This document shows positions 45,205-54,752 of a DNA stretch of 64,000 bases, piece after piece. The notes beneath the pieces are model-generated. The model saw only the letters and a program-made list of their open reading frames with translations, did no database searches and had not been told where the DNA came from. Origin of the DNA: Aotearoamyces nothofagi. Its lineage: Eukaryota; Ascomycota; Leotiomycetes; Leotiales; Tympanidaceae. The position numbers and the translations under genes were made by a program. Position 1 is the first letter of the stretch. Each line of letters begins with the position of its first letter. The stretch spans positions 62,001 through 126,000 of the forward strand of contig JADDTR010000037.1 of the NCBI GenBank assembly GCA_015345905.1, read 5' to 3'.

Positions 45205-46700
45205 GCTGTGTATATGTGTATATGTGTGTATATCTGTATATATATATATCTATATCTATATATATATCTGTCTATCTATATCTATATCTATATCTGTCTA
45301 TATATACCTATATATATATATATATATATATATACTTTTATTCGTGATATAGTATAATATAGATATAGAATATAGAGTACAGGATTAGAATTGAGAGATT
45401 AGAGGATTATAATAAAGAGTGATAATAGAGAGAGATAACAGAGAGTAATAATAGAGATATAGAGATATTTTATTACTGCTTAAACTTTGTATATATACTT
45501 GTATCTATATAGATATATAGAGTTTTTTTTTTTAATATATTTTTACTTCTTTGGATAAGAATAGATTGGTAAATAAGAGAGAGAGAGATAGAGAGAGAAT
45601 AGACTTGTTTCTATATCTATATAGATAATATATTCTATAAGCTAGTTGTTTATATAGACAAACTATCTATATAAACAACCTATCTAAAAACTATAGAAAT
45701 ACAACTCTTAAACTATAAGCAAAAATACTACTATCAATAATCTCTTTTCAAGAGAGGAGAATAGTTCTTACTATCTAAAGCAATTGAATACAACTAAAGT
45801 TAGAATATTGAAATATAGCTAACTTATAGAAAATACTATATAACCAACTGTAGAGAATATCTTTTACTATATAAGAGTTTATTGAATTTGAGAAAGTTGA
45901 CTTTGTATTAAAGAGATAGCTATTGTTTAAGATATTCTTTGATTTATATAGATTTTTCTATTCTAGCTTCTTAATATAATAAGTCGATTTTATTATATAT
46001 ATAATCTTCAGATTATATAATCTACTAGCTGGTTATATAACCAATCTAAAGGCTTACTAAGCCAAGTATTAAAGAGACCTTTGCCTCTTAGAATACTCTT
46101 TCTTCTCTAAGTATCAAAGACCTTGTTACTTAGATTCCTCTGTCTATACAACTATTATACTTAAGTTGTTTAAGAAATAGAGGATCTTCTTTGTTAGTTG
46201 AGGATAATAGAATATATTATCAGTTGGCTGGAATTGGATCTCTAGCTTTGTTATATATTGTATAGAGTTTAAGACTAAGTTTAATTAGATATATAATTAT
46301 AAGAGAGTTTGATAGAAAAGATCTAGAGATTATAGAAGAACAAATTAGATATTATTATTAAAGTCTTAGAGGATATTAGAACTATTATATAATCTAATAG
46401 TTTGGAAGTTAGATAATAGTATTATAGTTTATATAGATAGCTTGTTTATAGAATATATCATCTTGCTTTTTGAATCAAAATAGATTGGTAAATAAAGAGA
46501 GAGTTGAAAGAGTAGACTTGTTTCTAGATCTATATAGATATAGATACTTGGTATAGGTTTTTGGTATATCTTGCTTTCTAAGTGAGAGTAGATTGGTGAA
46601 TAAAAGATAGACTTGGAGTTTGGCTTGTTTCTATATCTATATAGATATAGATACTTGGTATAGGTTTTTAGGATACTTTAGCTCCTTGAGCGAGGATAGG
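45205..46700. repeat. AT-rich island, probable mutated repeat relic
   Basis: About 1.5 kb made almost only of A/T-rich words (tatata, agagata, atctatatag), with sharp change to GC-rich DNA on both sides. TpA steps dominate, as expected after repeat-induced point mutation of CpA to TpA in Pezizomycotina. The right end holds tandem units of about 105-108 bp. No coding remains are recognisable, so the source element and its age cannot be named; it is too decayed for any frame to survive. Confidence 0.75.
45544..45640. repeat. Dispersed copy of the 105 bp island repeat
   Basis: It shares 'agattggtaaataa', 'atagacttgtttctatatc' and 'tatatagat' with the tandem units near the right end of the island, about 0.9 kb away. 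Confidence 0.75.
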
Positions 46701-46730
46701 TTGATGAATAGAATAAAGGATAGGCTTGGG
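46460..46730. repeat. Tandem repeat, about 105-108 bp unit, three degenerate copies
   Basis: Copies begin near 46460, 46568 and 46673. Each opens with 'tcttgcttt'-like words, then 'agRtTgRtRaataRa', 'agacttg' and 'tttctatatctatatag', and closes with 'atacttggtataggttttt'. AT content falls from left to right: the third copy reads gagcgaggatagg where the first reads gaatcaaaatag, so the copies seem to grade out of the AT-rich island. Confidence 0.88.
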
Positions 46731-47491
46731 GATTGGAAAGTTGGGAAGTTGGGAGTTGGAGTCGGGAGTCGGGAATTATGATGGGGTGGGTAGCGGAGGG
46801 TAGTAGTCTTCTTATATGATAGCGGCCGTCGATCTTTATATATAAAAGCGGCACTCGACATGACATTTTTGTACTGTCCATCAGTACAGCAAAACATACA
46901 GAAAGAGTCTCAAACACGACCGTCGAGTCTGTCGACGTGGAAATAGCCAACCGCATCGAGCACAGTGACGAAATGCGGGGTGTCTTCTGCAATGAGATCC
47001 GGAACGGCCGCACTAGCGAGATCCCGTCCCTGAGCGAGCAGAGCCCGTCTCGCATCGCCTGCTCCGTCCGGACTCGAGGACTGTTTTTCGCAGAACAGGG
47101 TGCAGCAGACGGCCTGTCACCCCACTGCCGAAACGCGTCTCGATCGACACTCGGCGGGCAAAGGGGCCGGCCGCGGTGCCCACACGAGCAGCCGCGAGCG
47201 GAGGGAGAAAAGAGCCGTGGTGGAACTCGAGGATGGCCTGAGATGGCCTGAGAGATCCCGGGCTCGGCAGGTGGATTAAGGGCTGCTCTGCGACGGCTCG
47301 CTCGCGACCCGGTGTTTTTGCTCTCGTGCATGAGCGCCCGGTGGGTGTGATGGTGCCAGCAGCTCGACTCTGGTGTGTTGTGTGTCTGGAAAGGGCGGAG
47401 TAGTGTGGTGGGTCGTGGCTGTACCGGAGGAGGCGTTGCAGATGCTCAGTTGTTGCTGGAGAATGATGGAGGCGTTGCGCGAGTAGAGCGC

Positions 47492-47577
47492 TGTACTGGT
47501 AATGGACATGGCCACTGGAGTACATGGCAATTGGAGTATAAGGTCGCTGGAGTACATGGCCGTTAGAGTACAGGGCC
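47492..47577. repeat. 17-18 bp minisatellite (ctggagtacatggcc), about five copies
   Basis: Degenerate units such as ctggagtacatggcaa, ctggagtacatggcc and ttagagtacagggcc follow each other. The array is intergenic. Confidence 0.88.
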
Positions 47578-47834
47578 AATCCAGCATCCGGAGACTGTGC
47601 GGTGCGAGGCCGTGGGAAGCAGGACAGGTACGAGGGAGCTACGAGACTCGACTCGAGGCTGTCAAGTGCCGTGACGGGCTGGATGATGCTTACGCATAAT
47701 AAGACCACAGGGCATCACCAATCCACCTCCTCTCTCCCCTGTACCTTACCGCAGCTCGTATTTACGCAGACAATCGCTCGAATGAGACGGCGAGGAGGTG
47801 CTGCGGGCAGCGCTTCAAACGGCCGCATTCCTGG

Positions 47835-47869
47835 CGACTCGACAGACTCGACGGACTCGACAGACTCGA
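47835..47869. repeat. 10 bp tandem repeat (gactcgacag), 3.5 copies
   Basis: Near-perfect tandem units gactcgacag/gactcgacgg. The array is intergenic, upstream of the small gene at 48208. Confidence 0.9.
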
Positions 47870-48207
47870 TGACCTGATCACTGACGACGTGTGGCGGCCA
47901 CGCACAGGGCATGGTCGGGGGACAGCCTGCCCAATGGGAGGCTGCCAACCCCACAAATACACCCTCCCCCCGCCACTAAATCCCCGCGCCGCCCTTCCCC
48001 GCCTTTTGCTACATAAGGGCGCCAGCACCCGCCGTCAGTCTCCACGTCTGTACCCACTTCGCCTTCCTTCCATCATCAACACCCTCGCCCCGCCAGCAAA
48101 GAGACCCCTAAACCGCACATCGCAAGAGAGCCGTGCCTCCAACGCCGCGATCCTCGAAACACACATCGGAACGCCTCAGACCCCCCCCCCAACACCACCC
48201 CGCAGCC

Positions 48208-48612
48208 ATGAACCCGCCCACGATCCTCGCCCTCGGCGCCGGCGCCTTCGCAGTCGGCACGGGCGCCATGGCAGGCACCGTGGGCTACATGGCCGGCGCC
48301 GAGGGCCGCGACAAGGCCAAGGCCGTCTACGCCGACGCCAAAGCCAAGGCCGCCGCCGCCACGCAGCGCCGCTTCAGCACCGCCTCCAGCAACCCCCCGC
48401 CCGACCGCGACATGCTCCTGCGCCGCACCAGCACCGCGTCGTCCAGCGCCGCGCCCGACTTCTGGCAGCGCAGGGGCAGCACGGCCAGCGCCGCCTCGGC
48501 GGCCGATCCCGCGCCGGAGAAGGCACCGGCGGCGAACGAGATGAGGCCGCGGTCGACGAGCGGCTCGTCGTGGGTCTGGGACTCGAAGAGGAACCCGGCT
48601 GTCAAGGAGTAA
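48208..48612 (+). CDS. Small protein with membrane-like N-terminus and three RRxST repeats
   Basis: I do not recognise the family. The 134-residue frame has strongly GC-ending codons. An N-terminal Gly/Ala-rich segment (ILALGAGAFAVGTGAMAGTVGYMAG, residues 6-30) could be a membrane helix or a mitochondrial-type anchor. It is followed by an Ala/Lys-rich helix and three repeats: RRFSTASS, RRTSTASS and RRGSTAS, each a match to the RRxS/T site of protein kinase A and related basophilic kinases. The C-terminus is STSGSSWVWDSKRNPAVKE. ATG 48208 was chosen over an in-frame ATG at 48133 because the extra 25 residues are Pro/His-rich leader-like and a C-rich pyrimidine stretch lies just before 48208. 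Confidence 0.68.
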   Translation: MNPPTILALGAGAFAVGTGAMAGTVGYMAGAEGRDKAKAVYADAKAKAAAATQRRFSTASSNPPPDRDMLLRRTSTASSSAAPDFWQRRGSTASAASAADPAPEKAPAANEMRPRSTSGSSWVWDSKRNPAVKE

Positions 48613-49916
48613 GCCGGGCTTCCGTGGGCGCGGTGCTGGAACCGCGTGCCTGGGCCTTCCTCTACATTGGGGCTTTCTTTTTTACACGCTGTTCTGCGGC
48701 CGAGGCGTTCAATGGGGTTTCAATGGCGCTGTCGTTGATGTCGAGGAGTGGCATTCCGTCTCGCTCTCTTATGGCTGCGTGATTCATCTGTGATACCGAG
48801 ACGCTAGATGCGATTTATATTGCTGGACGACGGACAGAGAGGAGAGAGTATGTCGACGCATTTATTACTGTCTGCTGATAGAACGTGTCGCTGAGGCTGT
48901 TGACGTGGCAGTTGGCGAGGCAGGTTATTATAGTAATATGAAAGAAGTTTCCTCGTTCAATGACGGATTCTATCCCACTCATCGCTTCTGCGACGCGGTG
49001 GTTGCTTTCTATCAGTTCTGAAATCAGGCCAGGATCGCCCGTGTACCTCGACATAAGCTCGAAATGGATATGACAGAACACCCTTGAAGTGGATGTGATA
49101 AAACCACCCCCTCGTACATCTCCATTTCCCCACCTCTGCCACAGCCAGTTCCACCTCCGGACGACCCATCTACCGCACGCTGGCAGTAAAACAACAACGA
49201 CAACGACACCACCACCATCCCGACCTCCCTCGCCGAACCCGGATAGAAAAACTCTTCTGCGCGGCATCCAAGTCGACGTCTTGACGAGTCGAAGACTTGG
49301 TGCTGAAGATCTCTACGCGGCTGATGAGCTCGGCATCGGAAGAAACCTCTCTAATCCTGCTCCCCTGACTAGGCGAATCGGATATGGGGGGGATGAGCGA
49401 TTACGAGAGCCAGGAATCCTGTCGGCGGTGATGGGATGGCCTGTCTGATTCTGGCGTTGGGACTTGGTGGCTTTATACGATGCTGCCATTGTGGACTTTC
49501 TAGAATCTTGTGTGCATTATGATATAGCGGATTGGACCTGGGCTGCTCTGAGAGCAAAGAGGCGTTAAAGAATAGTCAAAATGGATGGGATCGGATAATG
49601 TGAATTGACGATCTGGAAAGTGTATATATAAATGGGCGCGGTGTAGAGTATGTATTACTGTGAACTGTATTACAGGCATGGCGCTATTATAAGGATTAGA
49701 ACAAGTCCATTGAAAAGCTGGGACCCCGAAGCGGAGCGGTCCGCCGGGTAAGACCTGCGGCTAAATCGCAACATTAGAAGCTATACAAGGAGCACAGCGA
49801 GCTCGACCCGGGTCACCTGACCAAATGTGGAACGTCATCTATATAAAAGTCGAAGTCACCGTCCTCTGACCCATCTCTTTGTTTTCCCCAGGTTCCTCAT
49901 ACTCAACCATGACGCC
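48613..49916. other. Intergenic small gene / NmrA-like reductase
   Basis: About 1.3 kb. Open frames of 119 (49089-49448, +) and 150 codons (48815-49267, -) overlap each other and lack domains or consistent splice continuations; I call neither. The last 100 bp before the reductase are its likely leader. No RNA gene seen. Confidence 0.45.
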
Positions 49917-50825
49917 ATGACGATCAAGAACGTCGCCCTCATCGGCGCCAACGGCCACCTCGGCCCCTCCATCCTCGCGGCCCTGCTCTCCGCCAAAAGC
50001 TTCAACGTGACCGTCCTCTCGCGCGCATCGTCCAAGTCCACATACGCCCATCCCGTGCACGTCGCGCGCGTGTCCGACGACGCGGCCGTGCCGGAGCTGG
50101 TGACGGCGCTGCGCGGCCAGGACGCGCTCGTCGTCAGCTTCAGCGGCTCCGTGGGCGACCTGCAGATGCGCCTCGCTGATGCCGCCGCCCAGGCCGGCGT
50201 GGCGCGCTTCGTGCCCGCCGACTTTGGCAGCTGCGACTCGAGCAGCGCGCGCGCCCTGCGCCTCGTCCCGCTCTACCGCACCAAGAGAGACGTGCGCCTG
50301 CACCTGCAGCAGCTCGCCGCGCGCACCGGCCTGACGTGGACGAGCCTGGTCTGCGGGCACTTCTTCGACTACAGCGGCCTGAAGCTGGGCCTCTTCCAGC
50401 TCGACATGGCGGCGCGCAGGGCCCGCGTCTTTGACGGCGGCGAGATCAAGTGGTCCTCCACGACTCCCGAGACGATCGGCCTGGCGGTCGTGCGCCTCCT
50501 GCAGCGCGAGGACGAGACGCGGAATCGCATGCTCTACATCCAGAGCTTCTGCATCTCGCAGAACGATCTCCTGCGCGCGCTGGAGAAGTGTGTGGGGCCG
50601 GGCTGGGAGGTTGAGGACGTGGACTCGGCGAAGTATGTTGTGGAGGTCAAGGCGGAGACGGATAGGGACCCGGGCAATGCGCGGGCTGCTGAGGATCTGG
50701 TGGGTGTCGTTGGGATGATGGATGCGAATTGGGAAGGGAAGAGTGGTTTCGCTAATGGCCTTCTCGGGTTGGAGGATGAGGATCTGGATGAGGTGGTTAG
50801 GAGGGTTCTTACGACACGGCAATAA
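49917..50825 (+). CDS. NmrA-like / isoflavone-reductase-type NAD(P)-binding protein
   Basis: Single-exon, 302-residue Rossmann protein of the NmrA-like/isoflavone-reductase group of atypical short-chain dehydrogenases. The dinucleotide loop is VALIGANGHLGPSIL at residues 5-19; further marks are VVSFSG, the ARFVPADFGS block near 95-104, and a Tyr-Arg-Thr-Lys pattern (YRTKRDV) near 121 where the family has its active Lys. Some members are reductases of secondary metabolism, others redox sensors, so the substrate is open. Codons end mostly in G or C in the first 200 residues and less so at the C-terminus. The start at 49917 puts the Rossmann strand at the N-terminus as in the family; an upstream in-frame ATG at 49827 is less likely. 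Convergent with the MFS gene. Confidence 0.87.
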   Translation: MTIKNVALIGANGHLGPSILAALLSAKSFNVTVLSRASSKSTYAHPVHVARVSDDAAVPELVTALRGQDALVVSFSGSVGDLQMRLADAAAQAGVARFVPADFGSCDSSSARALRLVPLYRTKRDVRLHLQQLAARTGLTWTSLVCGHFFDYSGLKLGLFQLDMAARRARVFDGGEIKWSSTTPETIGLAVVRLLQREDETRNRMLYIQSFCISQNDLLRALEKCVGPGWEVEDVDSAKYVVEVKAETDRDPGNARAAEDLVGVVGMMDANWEGKSGFANGLLGLEDEDLDEVVRRVLTTRQ

Positions 50826-51257
50826 ACAGGCCTGGCGTATCTCTAGCACTTGATAGATATCCGGAATAGACAAGACTTGGTCTTGAAAGAAGCAAAGTAA
50901 GGGTTTTTGGCCGATCTGTAGTTGCTTTGCTGGCTCTATACTTGTTATAGTAAGACTGATATCTATACCCTGACATTAGGTAGAGACATTATGTCTAGGA
51001 ACAGGCTCCCAGACTTTGAAGTCTCTTGCCCTTGAAACTTGACTTTAGATGTCTATCTATGTCTAGATATGATACGAGTTGCGCAAACACCCAAGTGCCC
51101 AACTCTGAAGGTGGGAGCTATAGTCTTCGCACGCTTTGCAGCCTTCTCTTAAACCTTTTCCAAGACATCGAGTTTCTTGGACGGATGGATATCGCAGGAA
51201 GTGCAGGCATACACCACAGAAATACCGGGTAAGACAAACAAACCTCCCGTTACACCC
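50826..51257. other. Intergenic, convergent NmrA-like / MFS transporter
   Basis: About 0.43 kb between two 3' ends; nothing recognised. Confidence 0.5.
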
Positions 51258-53368
51258 CTACTTCTCGTCCTTATTCTCAACCCCAACCACGCCTTCAACA
51301 TTCTTCTCTTCATCCACGCTACGCGCCCTGGCAAAAAGATCCCCGCCATCCTTCTGCAGCAGGCCATCCCGTCTCAACTGTCTCGAGACCCTCCTAGCCG
51401 GTATGCCGGGCTGGGTATACAGATAATCAATCTCCTCGAGAGTCATGCCCGCTGTTTCCGGGTAGCAGAAGTAGCAGAGAGGGATGAAGGCGAGGTTCGT
51501 GCACATGAAGATCAGATATGCCTTCCATTGTAGTCTGGTGATTATCACTGGCGTGATCATTACGATGACGAAATTCTGTCGCGACGTCAGGTTAGCAGGT
51601 TTGGAAGAAACGACGAGGGGTATGAGAACGCACCCAGAGCCAGTTGGACGAGATCCCAACTGCGGTACCCTTCGCGCGGGCATGGAGAGGTAGGATTTCT
51701 GGGACGTAGCACCAAGGGATGCAGTTCACGGATGCACCAAAGACGAGCATATACTAGTTACGCATCTGTGAGTATAGTGTTCAAAAGAGCAAGATAAGGT
51801 AACAGGAAGCACGAGAGGGGACCCACGACAAAGAAGAATGCCACGGACGCAGAAGCTGTCTGTGACTCGACAGCCGTGCCCTTGAAGCTTAAGAGGATGG
51901 AGATCATCATCATCGACAATCCCAGCCCGGCACAACCGTACATCATGGGTTTAATGCGGCCGAACCGGTCGACGAAGAGCGCGGGAACGAAAGAGCCGAC
52001 TACGAACATGATTTGGATGCTGGGGGCAGTTAGATTGTGTGCTGGAGCCGTGGAGTGGGATAGGATGCTCACATTCCACCGAGGAGGAGGGACATATCTC
52101 GTGTTAGACCAACGTTGTCTTGGAGGACGGTGGGGATGAAATAGCTGAGGCTTTCAGCTAGATATCCTAGAACGCTTGGGGGAGGGAGACGTACACGACG
52201 AGGTTTATCCCCCCGACTTGGTTCATGAATTGCATTCCATACGCTAGCAAGACTATTGTATCGCATCATTAGTTTTGCAATTCTCAACTTATCCTGCACA
52301 GTCTTGCATACCTCGTTTTCCGGTTTGGACGTCGTCGCGCTTGAAGAGGTTTGACCAGGAGTAAGCGCCATGTTCAGTTTCAAGGCTGATTGCCTCGAGG
52401 ATTTCTTTTTGTTCGCGCACAATTCTGGGGTCGTCTGGCGCGCGGTCGTAGACATCGCACAGGACTTTGATAGCTTCTTCGTTGCAGCCTTTGCTGTAGA
52501 GATATCGAGGCGACTCTGGGAGCCCGAAGACGAGAAGAATGACGGCCTGGAGATATTAGCACTTCCTTTTTAATCGATAGGCGGTAGAGAGTTGCTCGAA
52601 AGAATAAAGCTGTTCGATGAGGAAATTGATATATGGCCAAGACTTACAATGGCAAAGATAATCTGTAGGGAGATTGGCAGTCTCCATGCAATGGGGCCAT
52701 CGATATCTTTCAAGCCATAATCGATAAAATAGGCAATGACGATTCCGACGCCTACAAACAGCGGCTCCCAGCAGATGATTCGTCCTCTGCTAGCTGCCTG
52801 GCTTAGCTCAGCCTGGTACATTGGAACGGTTGATGTCTCGATTCCTGTGCCGATACCAGTCACGAAGCGACCAATCATGAGTTGTGGGACTGAGTATGCT
52901 GAAGTCTGTAACGTTGCGCCAATCTATCCAGATACATATATTAGTATGCAGAACTCTTTCTAATAGATGACAGCATGTGCTTTGTGTCTCTGCTTAATAG
53001 CATAGAAGGATAGAACATACGATGATCCAAATCATTGCAAACCACATAGATCTTCTACGGCCGAGGTAGTCTCCGAGAAAAAAGATGATGATGCAGCCAG
53101 TGAAACAGCCTAGGTTGTAAATGCTGACTATAATACCGGTGAGGCCATCTCCTGGGTGGTTGAAGGTGTCGAGGAAATGTTCGTTGCCTACGATGCCACT
53201 GAAAACTCCTTGGTCGTAACCTAAAGGACGGAATCATCAGTACAATACTCATGAGATGCAAAACTATCGAAAATAGAAAGCCCTACCGAAGAGGACAAAG
53301 GCCAAAGAGCAAGCTCCCATGATTGCGGCCTGCAGCGTAAAGCCGCGGCCGAAGATGTTAATCTGCAT
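51258..53368 (-). CDS. MFS sugar-type transporter
   Basis: Sugar/hexose-type transporter of the major facilitator superfamily, about 12 membrane helices in the plasma membrane; sugar specificity cannot be read. Nine exons: 53287-53368, 53021-53220, 52648-52923, 52312-52546, 52195-52252, 52073-52144, 51827-52019, 51634-51753 and 51258-51575, joined by eight introns of 50-101 bp; 517 residues, normal length. Family motifs in order: FGYDQGVFSGI near residue 27, DYLGRRRSMW near 80, GRFVTGIGTGIETSTVPMYQAE, GLPESPRYL, QFMNQVGGINLVVYY, DRFGRIKPMM, PEILPLHARAKG and PETAGMTLEEIDYLY. The many small exons explain why no long frame covers it. The donor of intron 7 (GTGGGT) is unusual. It is convergent with the NmrA-like gene. 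Confidence 0.93.
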
Positions 53369-54752
53369 GATGGAGAGCGTCTTATGGTTGCTCGAAGATT
53401 GATGGCTTTCAGTGTTGTTAATGGACTATTTCACATGTATTTGTTCAGTTGCTCCTAGGTCAGTGACCAATGCTATGATGCCTTAGTATAATGGTGATAA
53501 AAGAAAAGGAAGAATGGGTCGAAACAAGATCATGATGAAGTCGGGGAATCTCCGACTCTTTATAAGTACACCACAGAAATATCATGCCATAAATTCGTCC
53601 TGACCCCCTCTATATACGATACCCAATAATGCAGTAATTGGGGGGGAGTGGATATCCAAATGAATGTTCCTACACCATGTCTGGAAGTTGATACTGTCGA
53701 TCTGTAGTCGGTGTGGAGCTTCTCCACCTCCTTTCTCCAAACCCCAACTCATCCTACGCCTTGATATTCCATTTCAGAGATAGTAGGGCTTAGAACTACC
53801 TCTCTAGCCGGTGTTTGCAGGGCTAGAAACTCACGTGAGCGGCTGAATTCCGAAGTGAGTGCTTGAGAATGCCTCTTTTGTTTGTATTTCTGGGGATCAT
53901 CCTACTCCGCAGAATGTTCCATGTTGTAAGAATCAGCTACGCTTCAAGCAGACTAGCACACCCCGGTAAGCTGAGGGGGATGCGGGGATAGGAAAGAAAA
54001 GGGCGGGAATATCGCGGATAAAGCACGCAGGGTCAGCGGAAGTATGGGTACATTTCCGACGGCTACAATGTTGTTTCCCTATAAGGTAATTAGAGCCGCT
54101 TCTATTATGGAATGCTACTTTCTGATGCTCGCCGCTGCTGCTTGAGATTTTGATTATCTTATCGATATCGCCGCGGGAATAACCTCACTGATAACCGAGG
54201 TAGTAGCCAGTGCCCCATATGTAGATCCTAGTACGTCATAGGCAAGCTATTTGACTCGTGAGCTTATATGTATCTGGCGATTCGAAAGAAGATCACTTTC
54301 TCGTTGTAAGAAAGGTAAAAAGTAAGTAATTATATCGTTTAGCCAATTCACTTAGCATCTAGCGTATAGATCCTTCATGTGACCTCTACCTACTTTTATC
54401 AGTCAATGATTAGATAAACCGACAGAATCAATTTAAATCTATTCAACATATATTCAGTAGATTATCTTGAGCTGCTTAGATTATAATTTCTTTCGTGTCA
54501 ACACTAGCTGGGGAGATACTTGAGAATGATCCAGACTTTTTATAGAATATCATATAATTAATTGAAGAGATCCGTAGTCCTTCCTACTCAGGCCTTGAAA
54601 TGCCAAACTCGTACCGAGATGGAAGTAAATCATGCCCTAATTAGGTTTAATACCTAAGGAGATGTCAATAAGTCTCTTGTTTCCTATAGTATATCATTAC
54701 AAGTCCTTGAACTCACATCAATGCCTTAGTATGAAAACCGCTAAATTGTTTG
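53369..54752. other. Intergenic upstream of the MFS gene, AT-rich right half
   Basis: About 1.4 kb. The left part is the MFS promoter; the right part (54230-54720) is AT-rich 3' DNA of the AAA+ gene. No coding frame, repeat or RNA recognised. Confidence 0.5.

Larger units (their letters stand above)
44394..48207. other. Gene-free region: duplicated 3' segment, AT-rich island, GC-rich minisatellites
   Basis: About 3.8 kb without a credible gene. Left part: the TBC 3' region with a CTG-rich stretch (44725-44760) and an imperfect duplication (44926-45095). Middle: an AT-rich island (about 45205-46700). Right part (46750-48207): GC-rich, with two short tandem arrays and open frames on both strands up to 231 codons, none with family resemblance. 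The last 200 bp form the leader of the next small gene. Confidence 0.6.

Noticed and set aside
45205-46700. Naming the AT-rich island as a specific transposon family
   Set aside because: No coding trace, terminal repeat or target-site duplication is recognisable, so only a relic of unknown origin can be claimed.
47013-47708. 231-codon minus-strand frame as a secreted protein (signal-like start)
   Set aside because: The start only loosely resembles a signal peptide, the frame crosses a minisatellite, and the plus strand is equally open; no family resemblance.
49089-49448. 119-codon frame as a small gene upstream of the NmrA-like reductase
   Set aside because: It overlaps an opposite frame of similar length; there is no domain and no codon bias like that of its neighbours.
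49680-49800. Possible tRNA near 49.7 kb (GC-rich, stem-like words)
   Set aside because: No A box/B box pair or cloverleaf with a GGTTCGANTCC arm could be drawn.
49839-50873. 344-codon minus-strand frame opposite the NmrA-like gene
   Set aside because: It is the shadow of a GC-rich coding gene; its product is Arg/Glu/His-rich with no domain, whereas the plus frame has a clear Rossmann motif.
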